Shown here in pieces: positions 18,910 through 27,119 of a stretch of DNA of 64,000 nt. Within the stretch, counting starts at the first letter, position 1. Each line of letters begins with the position of its first letter. The stretch spans positions 744,001-808,000 of the forward strand of contig NZ_JAFBCT010000001.1 in NCBI RefSeq assembly GCF_016907835.1, given 5' to 3'. The notes under the pieces were generated by a model that worked only from the letters and a program-made list of their open reading frames with translations, was not told the origin of the DNA and made no database searches. Made by a program: the position numbers and the translations under genes. This DNA comes from Agromyces cerinus. Lineage in GTDB: Bacteria; Actinomycetota; Actinomycetes; Actinomycetales; Microbacteriaceae.

Positions 18910-20195
18910 GCGCCGACCGACCCGAGTCGCCGCAGAGCGAGGCCCAGCCGGCTGAGCCCGCGAAGACCGCCGATACTGCCGAGGCTCCGGAGCCCTCGCG
19001 CTGGCACAACATGTTCCGCGAGATCACCACCGGCAACGCGATCATCTCGGTGCTCGCCGTGGTGCTCGCGCTCATCGTCGGTGCGGTCATGATCGCCTTC
19101 ACGAACAAAGACGTGCAGGCGGCATCCGTCTACTTCTTCGCGCGACCTGGAGACATGTTCGTCGCGATCTGGGACTCGGTCGCCGGAGCGTACTCGGCGC
19201 TCTTCCAAGGGTCGATCTACAACTTCAGGCGACCCGGCTTCGCCGACGGCATCAAGCCGTTCACCGAGACGCTCAACTTCGCCACGCCGCTCATCGCCGC
19301 CGGCCTCGGCGTCGCGCTCGGCTTCCGAGTCGGCCTCTTCAACATCGGCGGACGCGGTCAGATGCTGATCGCTGCGGCCCTCGGCGGCTGGGCCGGGTTC
19401 GCGCTCGACCTGCCCCCCGTGCTGCACATGGTCGTCGCGCTGGTCATCGGCATCGCGGGCGGAGCCCTCTGGGCCGGCATCGTGGGACTCCTGAAGGCGC
19501 GCACCGGCGCCCACGAGGTCATCACGACGATCATGCTGAACTACGTCGCGTTCTATCTGGTCAGCTACTGGCTTCGCGAGGGGTTCCTGAAGACCCCCGG
19601 CTCGAACAACCCCAAGAGCCCGGCGACCAAGGCGACCGCCGTGTTCCCCGACCTGCTCGGACCCGAGTACAACCTGCACTTCGGCTTCATCCTGGTGATC
19701 GCGGCCACGGTGTTCACGTGGTGGCTGCTCTCGCGCTCGAACCTCGGATTCAAGTTCCGCGCGGTCGGCGAGAACCCCAATGCGGCGCGAGTCGCGGGCA
19801 TCAGCGTCAAGCGCATGTACGTCTACGCGATGCTGCTCTCCGGCGGCCTCGTCGGCCTCGCGGGCGTCAACCAGGTGCTCGGCACCACGACGAGCGGGTT
19901 CGGTGCCGGCATCGATTCCGGCATCGGCTTCGATGCGATCACCGTCGCGCTGCTCGGCCGCTCGCGCCCGTGGGGCGTGTTCGTCGCCGGCATCCTCTTC
20001 GGCGCGTTCAAGGCCGGCGGGTTCTCGATGCAGGCCGCAGAGGGCGTGCCGATCGACATCGTGCTCGTCGTCCAGTCCCTCATCGTGCTCTTCATCGCGG
20101 CGCCGCCGCTCGTTCGTGCCATCTTCCGGCTCCCTGCGCCCGGGACGATTCGCAGAGCCACCCCGTCCGTCACGAAGGAGGTGGCAGCGAAGTGA
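18906..20195 (+). CDS. Nucleoside ABC transporter permease 1
   Basis: Membrane subunit (429 aa) of the BPD_transp_2 (branched-chain/ribose-type) permease family. A cytoplasmic N terminus of about 45 polar residues precedes roughly ten hydrophobic segments. Family blocks include LGFRVGLFNIGGRGQMLIAA, ARTGAHEVITTIMLNYVA and FRAVGENPNAARVAGISVKR. The start overlaps the ATPase stop by four bases (ATGA), so translation is coupled. With the next gene it forms a heteromeric channel. Confidence 0.94.
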   Translation: MSADRPESPQSEAQPAEPAKTADTAEAPEPSRWHNMFREITTGNAIISVLAVVLALIVGAVMIAFTNKDVQAASVYFFARPGDMFVAIWDSVAGAYSALFQGSIYNFRRPGFADGIKPFTETLNFATPLIAAGLGVALGFRVGLFNIGGRGQMLIAAALGGWAGFALDLPPVLHMVVALVIGIAGGALWAGIVGLLKARTGAHEVITTIMLNYVAFYLVSYWLREGFLKTPGSNNPKSPATKATAVFPDLLGPEYNLHFGFILVIAATVFTWWLLSRSNLGFKFRAVGENPNAARVAGISVKRMYVYAMLLSGGLVGLAGVNQVLGTTTSGFGAGIDSGIGFDAITVALLGRSRPWGVFVAGILFGAFKAGGFSMQAAEGVPIDIVLVVQSLIVLFIAAPPLVRAIFRLPAPGTIRRATPSVTKEVAAK

Positions 20196-21490
20196 GCACC
20201 ATCGCTCCCGTCAGCCGGCCGACCGAGCCGCACCAGCCTCCCCCCGGCCCCGCCGTCGGGCTCATCCGCAACTGGAAGACGCCGGTCGCGCTCGGCGTGT
20301 TCAGCGTCCTCGCACTCCTCCTCCTCGTCGTGTTCGGTCGAGACGGCGTCAGCACGATGCGGCTCTCCACGAGCAGCGACCTCATCCAGCTGCCCGACGT
20401 GCACCTGCCCACCCGCGAGACGGGCATCGTCATCACGGTCGTGCTCTTCGCGATCACGGCCGTCAGCTTCTGGCTCGTCGCTCAGCGGCGCAAGACCCCG
20501 CTCTGGCTCATCTCGATCTTCGCGCTGCTCGCGCTCATCGGCTTCCTGACGTGGGCGGGGGCGGGCGAGACGATCCAGATCCCCGGCCTGCTGTTCGGCT
20601 CGCTGAGCCTCGCCGTCCCGCTCATCTTCGGCGCCCTCGGCGGCGTCATCTCCGAGCGTGTCGGCGTCGTCAACGTCGCCATCGAGGGCCAGTTGCTCGC
20701 GGGCGCGTTCACCTCTGCGATCGTCGCCTCGCTCACCGGACAGCCCCTGTTGGGGCTCCTCGCGGCGATGGTCGCCGGCATGCTGGTCTCCTTCGTGCTC
20801 GCGGCCTTCTCGATCAAGTACTTCGTCGACCAGGTCATCGTGGGTGTGGTGCTCAACGTGCTCGTCACCGGCCTCACCGGGTTCCTCTTCTCCCAGTTGC
20901 TGGCGCCCAACGCCGACACCCTGAACTCGCCGCCGCGGTTCGAGCGCATCGACATCCCGTTCCTGTCCGAGATCCCCATCCTCGGCCCGGTGCTGTTCCG
21001 ACAGACGCTCATCGTGTACATCATGTACATCGCCATCGCCGCCGTGTACATCGGCATCTTCCACACGCGCTGGGGCCTCAGGCTCCGTGCGGTGGGCGAG
21101 CACCCGCAGGCGGCCGACACGGTCGGCATCAACGTCACCGGCACCCGGTTCTGGAACGTGTCGCTCGCCGGTGCGATCGCCGGACTCGGCGGCGCCTACT
21201 TCACGCTCGGCTCGGTCGGCGCCTTCGGCAAGGACATGACGGCGGGCGCCGGCTTCATCGCGCTCGCTGCCGTGATCTTCGGCCGCTGGGATCCGATTCG
21301 AGCGACGCTCGCGGCGCTGCTGTTCGGCTTCGCGTCGAACCTGCAGAACGTGCTGAGCATCATCGGCTCGCCCGTGCCGAGCGAGTTCATGCTGATGCTG
21401 CCGTACCTCGTCACGATCTTCGCGGTGGCCGGACTCGTCGGGCAGTCTCGCGGCCCAGCGGCATCCGGAAAGCCGTACATCAAATCCTGA
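20192..21490 (+). CDS. Nucleoside ABC transporter permease 2
   Basis: Second membrane subunit (432 aa), same family as the preceding permease. The GTG at 20192 is chosen because AAGGAGG lies upstream and it overlaps the previous stop (GTGA); a longer open frame to 19718 is only shadow. Conserved blocks are ISERVGVVNVAIEGQLLAGA, VDQVIVGVVLNVLVTGL and LRAVGEHPQAADTVGINV. Two extra N-terminal hydrophobic segments precede the core. Confidence 0.94.
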   Translation: MSTIAPVSRPTEPHQPPPGPAVGLIRNWKTPVALGVFSVLALLLLVVFGRDGVSTMRLSTSSDLIQLPDVHLPTRETGIVITVVLFAITAVSFWLVAQRRKTPLWLISIFALLALIGFLTWAGAGETIQIPGLLFGSLSLAVPLIFGALGGVISERVGVVNVAIEGQLLAGAFTSAIVASLTGQPLLGLLAAMVAGMLVSFVLAAFSIKYFVDQVIVGVVLNVLVTGLTGFLFSQLLAPNADTLNSPPRFERIDIPFLSEIPILGPVLFRQTLIVYIMYIAIAAVYIGIFHTRWGLRLRAVGEHPQAADTVGINVTGTRFWNVSLAGAIAGLGGAYFTLGSVGAFGKDMTAGAGFIALAAVIFGRWDPIRATLAALLFGFASNLQNVLSIIGSPVPSEFMLMLPYLVTIFAVAGLVGQSRGPAASGKPYIKS

Positions 21491-21492
21491 CG

Positions 21493-21512
21493 CGGCCCGC
21501 CCTGTCGGGCCG
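21493..21512 (+). terminator. Small hairpin between the second permease and cdd
   Basis: Perfect 7-bp arms CGGCCCG and CGGGCCG around a 6-base loop directly after the permease stop. It could attenuate transcription into cdd or protect the upstream mRNA; a full terminator is less likely because cdd has no separate promoter I can see. Confidence 0.4.
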
Positions 21513-21542
21513 AAGCACACCATCCTGGAACGGGGGAGCACC

Positions 21543-21962
21543 ATGACCGCAACGGATGCGATCGACTGGAACGATCTCCGCGGGCGCGCCCGCGAGGCGA
21601 TGGCCAAGGCGTACGCGCCGTACTCGGAGTTCCCCGTGGGCGCCGCGGCGATCGTCGACGACGGCCGCATCGTGAGCGGGTGCAACGTCGAGAACGCCTC
21701 GTACGGCGTGACCCTCTGCGCGGAGTGCTCGCTCGTGTCGGCACTCGTGATGTCGGGCGGCGGCAAGCTCGTGGCGTTCACCTGCGTCGACGGCCACGGC
21801 GCGGCGCTCATGCCCTGCGGGCGCTGTCGGCAACTGCTCTACGAGCACTCCGCCGAGGGCATGCTGCTCGACACCGTGTCGGGAATCAAGACCATCGACG
21901 AGGTGCTGCCCGACGCGTTCGGCCCGCGGCAGCTCGCCGAATTCAGAGGAGTGAAGTCATGA
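21543..21962 (+). CDS. cdd: Cytidine deaminase
   Basis: Converts cytidine and deoxycytidine to uridine and deoxyuridine (139 aa, the normal size of the homotetrameric class). Zinc ligands and catalytic Glu are in CAEC (Cys59, Glu61) and PCGRC (Cys92, Cys95); CNVENAS contacts substrate. GGGGGAG precedes the ATG. It overlaps deoA by four bases, so pyrimidine deamination and phosphorolysis are co-translated. Confidence 0.96.
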   Translation: MTATDAIDWNDLRGRAREAMAKAYAPYSEFPVGAAAIVDDGRIVSGCNVENASYGVTLCAECSLVSALVMSGGGKLVAFTCVDGHGAALMPCGRCRQLLYEHSAEGMLLDTVSGIKTIDEVLPDAFGPRQLAEFRGVKS

Positions 21963-23260
21963 GCACCGTCGAACCGTTCGACGCCGTCGACCTGATCCGC
22001 GCCAAGCGCGACGGCCACGAACTCGAGACGCCCGAGATCGACTGGCTCGTCGACGCCTACACGCGCGGCTACGTCGCCGACGAGCAGATGTCGGCCATGA
22101 CGATGGCGATCTTCCTCAACGGCATGACGCGCCGCGAGATCCGCGACCTGACGATGGCGATGATCGCGAGCGGCGAGCGCATGGACTTCTCGGGGCTCGG
22201 CAAGCCCACGAGCGACAAGCACTCCACGGGCGGCGTCGGCGACAAGATCACCCTGCCCCTCATGCCGCTCGTCGCGACGTTCGGCGTGGCGGTGCCGCAG
22301 CTGTCGGGCCGCGGGCTCGGACACACCGGCGGCACGCTCGACAAGCTCGAGTCGATTCCGGGATGGCGCGCCGAGATCACGAACGACGAGATGTTCGCGC
22401 AGCTCCGCGACGTCGGCGGCGTCATCTGCGCCGCCGGCGCGGGCCTTGCACCGGCCGACAAGAAGCTCTACGCGCTCCGCGACATCACGGGCACGGTCGA
22501 GGCGATCCCGCTCATCGCCTCGTCGATCATGTCGAAGAAGATCGCCGAGGGCACCGGTGCGCTCGTGCTCGACGTCAAGTTCGGCTCGGGCGCGTTCCTC
22601 ACCGACATCGACCGCTCGCGGGAACTCGCGCGCACCATGGTCGAGCTCGGCGAGGACGCGGGCGTCGCGACCTCGGCGCTCATCACGAACATGAACGTGC
22701 CGCTCGGCCTCACGATCGGCAACGCCAACGAGGTGCGCGAGTCGGTCGAGGTGCTCGCCGGCGGCGGTCCGTCGGATGTCCGTGCGCTGACCGTGGCCCT
22801 CGCCCGCGAGATGCTCGCGCTCGCGGGGCAGCCCGACGTCGATGTCGAAGCAGCACTCGACGACGGACGGGCCATGGACACCTGGCGACGCGCGATCCGC
22901 GCTCAGGGTGGCGACCCCGACGCCCCGATGCCGGTGGCACGGGAGCAGCACGTCGTGACGGCCGAGCGCGACGGCGTGCTCGTCGAGCAGCAGGCCCTGC
23001 CGTTCGGCATCGCCGCCTGGCGTCTCGGCGCGGGGCGTGCGCGCAAGCAGGACCCGGTGCAGCACGCGGCCGGCATCGACCTGCACGCCAAGCCCGGCGA
23101 TGTCGTGCGCAAGGGCGAGCCGCTGTTCACCCTGCACGCCGACGAACCCGCCCGTTTCGCGCGGGCCCTCGAGTCCGTCGAGGGTGCATGGCGCATCGGC
23201 GACGCGGGCGATCCGATCGAGGACGGCGGCCCCCTGATCGCCGACCGCATCGGCCGCTGA
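21959..23260 (+). CDS. deoA: Thymidine (pyrimidine-nucleoside) phosphorylase
   Basis: Splits thymidine or deoxyuridine with phosphate into base and deoxyribose-1-phosphate (433 aa). KHSTGGVGDKITLPL is the phosphate-binding glycine loop of the family; SGRGLGHTGGTLDKLESI and the SSIMSKKIAEG block are further conserved segments. The C-terminal barrel-sandwich part (AARKQDPVQHAAGIDLHAKPGD type) is present. It starts at the ATG overlapping the cdd stop. Distinguishing DeoA from Pdp would need substrate data. Confidence 0.93.
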   Translation: MSTVEPFDAVDLIRAKRDGHELETPEIDWLVDAYTRGYVADEQMSAMTMAIFLNGMTRREIRDLTMAMIASGERMDFSGLGKPTSDKHSTGGVGDKITLPLMPLVATFGVAVPQLSGRGLGHTGGTLDKLESIPGWRAEITNDEMFAQLRDVGGVICAAGAGLAPADKKLYALRDITGTVEAIPLIASSIMSKKIAEGTGALVLDVKFGSGAFLTDIDRSRELARTMVELGEDAGVATSALITNMNVPLGLTIGNANEVRESVEVLAGGGPSDVRALTVALAREMLALAGQPDVDVEAALDDGRAMDTWRRAIRAQGGDPDAPMPVAREQHVVTAERDGVLVEQQALPFGIAAWRLGAGRARKQDPVQHAAGIDLHAKPGDVVRKGEPLFTLHADEPARFARALESVEGAWRIGDAGDPIEDGGPLIADRIGR

Positions 23261-23274
23261 CGACGAACGCTCCG

Positions 23275-23303
23275 GCCCGGGCGCGCGTGGCGCAGACCCG
23301 GGC
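23275..23303 (+). terminator. Weak hairpin after deoA
   Basis: Seven-base arms GCCCGGG and CCCGGGC with a 15-base loop, 15 bases after the deoA stop. The long loop makes terminator function uncertain. Confidence 0.3.
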
Positions 23304-23397
23304 GTCTCGTCGGCTTCGCCGGTGCTTCCGTGTCCGGATGCGTCGTGCGCGCACGGGTTGCTTCGAGATTGCCGAGACTTCGCGGGCGCCCTGTCGC

Positions 23398-23403
23398 TAT
23401 CGT
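23398..23403 (+). promoter_or_regulatory. -10 box of add, leaderless arrangement
   Basis: TATCGT ends exactly 6 bases before the GTG start of add; no ribosome binding site is present. Confidence 0.5.
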
Positions 23404-23409
23404 TGACAC

Positions 23410-24531
23410 GTGAACACGATTCCGACGGAGTACCGCCTCGAAGGCGACGGCACGAACATCCAGGCGCTGCCGAAGATCTCGCTGCACGACCACCTCGACG
23501 GCGGCCTGCGGCCGCAGACGCTCATCGAGCTCGCCGACGAGATCGGCCTCGAGGTGCCGGCGACCGATGCCGAGAGCCTCGGCCAGTGGTTCGCCGAGCA
23601 GTCGAACTCGGGTTCGCTCGTTGAGTACCTGAAGACCTTCGACCTCACGACGGCCGTCATGCAGACTCGCGAGGGACTCACTCGAGTCGCCCGGGAGTTC
23701 GTGCAGGATCTCGCGGCCGACGGCGTGATCTACGGAGAGATCCGTTGGGCGCCCGAACAGCACCTCACGCGGGGTCTCAGCCTCGACGAGACCGTCGATG
23801 CCGTGCAGGCCGGCATCGAGCAGGGCATCGACGACGCGCGTGCGCAGGGCCATGGTGTCCGTGCCGGTCAGCTCATCACCGCGATGCGCCACGCCGATCG
23901 CGGCCTCGAGATCGCCGAGCTCGCCGTGCGTCACCGCGATCGCGGTGTCGTCGGATTCGACATCGCAGGCGCAGAGGCGGGCTTCCTGCCGAGTCGTCAC
24001 CGCACCGCGTTCGACTACCTCGCGAGCCAGTACCTGCCGGTCACCGTGCACGCCGGCGAGGCCGACGGGCTCGAGTCCATCCGCAGCGCCCTGTTCGACG
24101 GCCGTGCACTGCGTCTCGGTCACGGTGTTCGCATCGCCGAAGACCTCATCATCGATCGTCAGGACGACGAGAACACCTACGTCTCGCTGGGCCCGATCGC
24201 GCAGTGGGTGCGCGATCGTGAGATCGCGCTCGAGACGAGCCCGTCGTCGAACCTGCAGACGGGCGCGATCGCGGCGTGGGGCGACGAGCTCATCGACCAC
24301 CCGTTCGACCTGCTGTACCAGCTCGGCTTCCGGGTGACCGTCAACACCGACAACCGTTTGCAGTCGGGCACGACGCTCACCCGCGAACTCGCGCTCCTGA
24401 GCGACGCCTTCGGCTACGACCTCGACGACTTCGAGACGTTCCAGCTCAATGCGGCGGCGGCGGCGTTCCTGCCGCTCGACGACCGCGAAGAGCTCGCGGA
24501 GCTGATCCAAGACGGCTTCGACGACGCCTGA
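23410..24531 (+). CDS. add: Adenosine deaminase
   Basis: Hydrolytic deamination of adenosine and deoxyadenosine to inosine and deoxyinosine (373 aa), feeding the purine nucleoside phosphorylase encoded 2.6 kb away. Zinc ligands appear as HDHLDGG (His26, His28), and HAGEADG contains the later metal His and catalytic Glu. SSNLQTG and VNTDNRLQSGTTLTRE are the C-terminal active-site region; NTDNR replaces the more usual NTDDP. Start is GTG at 23410 with a -10 box 6 bases upstream. Confidence 0.93.
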   Translation: MNTIPTEYRLEGDGTNIQALPKISLHDHLDGGLRPQTLIELADEIGLEVPATDAESLGQWFAEQSNSGSLVEYLKTFDLTTAVMQTREGLTRVAREFVQDLAADGVIYGEIRWAPEQHLTRGLSLDETVDAVQAGIEQGIDDARAQGHGVRAGQLITAMRHADRGLEIAELAVRHRDRGVVGFDIAGAEAGFLPSRHRTAFDYLASQYLPVTVHAGEADGLESIRSALFDGRALRLGHGVRIAEDLIIDRQDDENTYVSLGPIAQWVRDREIALETSPSSNLQTGAIAAWGDELIDHPFDLLYQLGFRVTVNTDNRLQSGTTLTRELALLSDAFGYDLDDFETFQLNAAAAAFLPLDDREELAELIQDGFDDA

Positions 24532-24587
24532 CACCTGGATGCGATCGACCGCCCCGCACCAGCCTGCATCATCCTGAACGGACCCCG

Positions 24588-25052
24588 ATGACCCTCCCGC
24601 CGCTCCCCGACGAAGCGATCGTGATCAAGGCGCACGTCGACGACTGGCGCGCCGCCGTGCGCGAAGCCGGCCGCGCGCTCGTGCGTTCGGGATCGACCCG
24701 CTCGGAGTACGCGGATCGGATGATCGCGGTCATCGAGGAGTTCGGTGCCTACGTCGTGATCGCGCCGGGCCTCGCGCTCGCGCATGCCAGGCCCGGCCCC
24801 GACGTGCGCCGCGAGGGGCTCGCCGTCGTCACCCTCGCGGAGCCGGTGCCGTTCGGGCATCCGCACAACGATCCCGTGCGGGTCGTGGTCGGCCTCGCCG
24901 TGTCGAACGCCGAAGAGCATGTGGCCTCCGTCGCGCGACTCGCGAACGCGTTCAACGACAGCGGCGTCGTCGGTCGCATGGCGCGAGCCGAGACGGCCGA
25001 CGAGTTGCGTGCGCTGCTCGGCTTCGATGGAACGGCGGAGGCGGGGGCGTGA
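24588..25052 (+). CDS. PTS sugar transporter subunit IIA (mannitol/ascorbate type)
   Basis: Cytoplasmic phosphocarrier of a phosphotransferase system (154 aa, single domain). GLALAHARPG contains the His expected to accept phosphate from HPr; most relatives have PHAR, here AHAR. FGHPHNDPVRVVVGL is a further family block. It overlaps the IIB gene by four bases. It lies among nucleoside genes, so a pentose-like or ascorbate-like substrate is possible, but no membrane IIC component is nearby and the substrate cannot be read. Confidence 0.85.
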   Translation: MTLPPLPDEAIVIKAHVDDWRAAVREAGRALVRSGSTRSEYADRMIAVIEEFGAYVVIAPGLALAHARPGPDVRREGLAVVTLAEPVPFGHPHNDPVRVVVGLAVSNAEEHVASVARLANAFNDSGVVGRMARAETADELRALLGFDGTAEAGA

Positions 25053-25333
25053 AGATCATCGCCGTCTGCGGACTGGGTATCGGCACCTCCGCGATCCTGA
25101 AGGTCAACGCCGAACGCGCCCTCGATCGACTGGGACTCACCGCCGACGTCGACGCCAGCGATCTCGCCGGCATCGCCACCGCGGCCGCCGACGCACAGGT
25201 GATCCTCACGTCGAGCGAACTCGCCGACGCCGTGCGCGCGGCGATCGGCCGCAGCTTCGCCGAGATCGTCGAGGTGTCGAACTACTTCGACGTCGAGGAG
25301 ATCGGCGCGAAGCTCGAGATCTCACTCGGCTGA
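25049..25333 (+). CDS. PTS sugar transporter subunit IIB (UlaB/SgaB-like)
   Basis: Small phosphocarrier (94 aa) that would pass phosphate from IIA to sugar. CGLGIGTSAILK near the N terminus is the lactose/ascorbate-type P-loop with the phosphoryl-accepting Cys7. The GTG start overlaps the IIA stop (GTGA). The next gene is convergent, so the unit ends without a IIC permease. Confidence 0.85.
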   Translation: MKIIAVCGLGIGTSAILKVNAERALDRLGLTADVDASDLAGIATAAADAQVILTSSELADAVRAAIGRSFAEIVEVSNYFDVEEIGAKLEISLG

Positions 25334-25339
25334 CGCGGT

Positions 25340-25371
25340 CGTGAACGTCGTCCGAGTCGGCAACGTTCACG
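25340..25371. terminator. Hairpin between convergent PTS IIB and phosphomutase genes
   Basis: Perfect 9-bp arms CGTGAACGT and ACGTTCACG separated by 14 bases. It lies between two convergent stops and could serve as a weak bidirectional terminator. Confidence 0.4.
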
Positions 25372-25372
25372 A

Positions 25373-25426
25373 TGCGACGAGCTCCCGCTACGCGACGAGC
25401 TCTCGCTATGCGACGAGCTCCCGCAT
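25373..25426. repeat. Three tandem 18-bp copies at the phosphomutase 3' end
   Basis: Three units of about TGCGACGAGCTCCCGCTA lie head to tail. The last (25409-25426) overlaps the final codons of the minus-strand phosphomutase gene. Read on that strand, the units are Arg-Glu-Leu-Val-Ala-stop, Arg-Glu-Leu-Val-Ala-stop and Arg-Glu-Leu-Val-Ala-Ser, so the end of the gene including its stop codon was duplicated. Confidence 0.8.
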
Positions 25427-27109
25427 GCCCGCATCGAGCGTCGAGATGGCAGCGGATGCCGCGGCGCGACGCTCTGCCACCGTGCCGGTCTCGGACACCG
25501 CATCGAGGTAGACCTTGAGCTTCGGCTCGGTGCCGCTCGGGCGCACCATGACCCGGCCGCCGCCCTCGAGGACGATGCGCAGCACGTCGGACGGCGGCAG
25601 CTCGCCGAACCCGTCGGCGAGGTCTTCGATGCGCTCGACCCGGATGCCGCCGATCGACGCGGGAGGCTCGGCGCGGAGACGCGACATGATCTCGCCGATG
25701 CGGGAGAGCTCGGTCACCCGGATCGAGATCTGGCCGGAGTCGTGGCAGCCGAACCGTTCCACGAGGTCATCGAGGTGATCGGCGACGGTGCGCCCCTCGG
25801 CCTTGAGCTGCGCCGCCAGCGAGAGGAAGGCGAGGCCGGCGGAGATCCCGTCCTTGTCGCGCACGGTGCCCGGGTTCACGAGATAGCCGAGCGCCTCCTC
25901 GAATCCGAAGACGAGCCCCGGTGCGCGCGAGATCCACTTGAATCCGGTGAGCGTCGCCTCGAAGTCGAGGTCGTAGGCCCTCGCGATGGCCTCGAGTCCG
26001 GGGGAGGAGACGATCGAGCACGCGAGCGCGCCGTTCGGGCCGGAGTCGCCGGCGACGGCGGCAGCACGCTCGGCGGCCTGCCAGCCGAGCACGAGACCCA
26101 CCTCGTTGCCGGAGAGACGTCGGTACCCCGATTCGGCGGCGAGGTCGGGGATCGCGATCGCGAGCCGGTCGGCGTCGGGGTCGTTGGCGACGATGAGCTC
26201 GGCGTCGACCTCCCGGGCCCGGGCGAACGAGAGATCCATCGCGCCCGGCTCTTCGGGGTTCGGGAACGACACGGTCGGGAACGCCGGGTCGGGCTCGATC
26301 TGCGCCTCGACGAGCGAGGGGGTGTCGAAGCCCGCCGCGGCGAGCACGCTCGCCATGGTCTGCCAGCCGACGCCGTGCATCGCGGTGTACACGACGCGCG
26401 GCTGCGCCGCCGGGGGAGCGGACACCTGCGCGGTCAGGCGGACGTACTCGTCGACGACGGACTCGGCCGCCGTCTCGAACACGCCACGGGGCAGGTCGGG
26501 CACGAGCCGGGTGTTGGCGACGCGCTGGATCTGCGCAGCGATCTCGGCATCGGTGGGGGCCACGATCTGCGAGCCGTGATCGTCGCCGCCGAGGTACACC
26601 TTGTAACCGTTGTCGTTCGGCGGGTTGTGCGATGCGGTCACCATCACACCGGCGGAGACGTCGAGGTGACGCACGGCGAACGCGAGCACGGGAGTCGGCA
26701 GCAGGCGAGGCAGCAGGATCGCGCGCACGCCGGCGCCCGCCATGATCTCGGCGGTGTCGCGTGCGAACACGGCGGAGTTCTTGCGGCCGTCGAAGCCGAT
26801 CACGATCGACGGCGTCTGCCCGAGCACGGCGTGCTCGACGAGGTGGGCCGCGAGGCCCGCTGCCGCCTGGGAGACGAGGACCCGGTTCATGCGGTTCGGA
26901 CCGGCCGCGATCTCACCGCGGAGCCCCGCGGTGCCGAAGGCGAGCCGCTGGTCGAAGCGATCGGCGAGCTCGGCGGATGCCGCGCGGTCGCCGCCGCGCA
27001 CCGCGTCGACGATCGCCGAGAGCTCGGCGATCGTCTCGGGGTCGGGATCCTGGCTGATCCACGCCTCGGCGAGGGCGATGCGCTGCTGGTCGGCGTCGGT
27101 CTGCGACAT
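25406..27109 (-). CDS. Phosphosugar mutase of the alpha-D-phosphohexomutase family
   Basis: Interconverts sugar 1- and 6- (or 5-) phosphates (567 aa, like PgcA/PmmB proteins). VTASHNPPNDNGYKVY carries the phosphoserine; ANDPDADRLAIA is the metal loop; GFEEALGYL the sugar-binding loop; VRPSGTEPKLKVY the C-terminal phosphate-binding motif. It lies 10 bases after deoD in the same direction, so it may act as phosphopentomutase turning ribose-1-phosphate into ribose-5-phosphate; phosphoglucomutase or phosphomannomutase activity is equally open. M. tuberculosis has pmmB next to deoD in the same way. Confidence 0.88.
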   Translation of the reverse strand: MSQTDADQQRIALAEAWISQDPDPETIAELSAIVDAVRGGDRAASAELADRFDQRLAFGTAGLRGEIAAGPNRMNRVLVSQAAAGLAAHLVEHAVLGQTPSIVIGFDGRKNSAVFARDTAEIMAGAGVRAILLPRLLPTPVLAFAVRHLDVSAGVMVTASHNPPNDNGYKVYLGGDDHGSQIVAPTDAEIAAQIQRVANTRLVPDLPRGVFETAAESVVDEYVRLTAQVSAPPAAQPRVVYTAMHGVGWQTMASVLAAAGFDTPSLVEAQIEPDPAFPTVSFPNPEEPGAMDLSFARAREVDAELIVANDPDADRLAIAIPDLAAESGYRRLSGNEVGLVLGWQAAERAAAVAGDSGPNGALACSIVSSPGLEAIARAYDLDFEATLTGFKWISRAPGLVFGFEEALGYLVNPGTVRDKDGISAGLAFLSLAAQLKAEGRTVADHLDDLVERFGCHDSGQISIRVTELSRIGEIMSRLRAEPPASIGGIRVERIEDLADGFGELPPSDVLRIVLEGGGRVMVRPSGTEPKLKVYLDAVSETGTVAERRAAASAAISTLDAGMRELVA

Positions 27110-27119
27110 CCGCTGCCCC

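Noticed and set aside
15810..19679. Very long minus-strand open frame (1289 codons)
   Set aside because: It lies antisense to the BMP lipoprotein, ABC ATPase and permease genes, has no family resemblance and an Arg/Ser-rich composition typical of GC-rich shadow frames.
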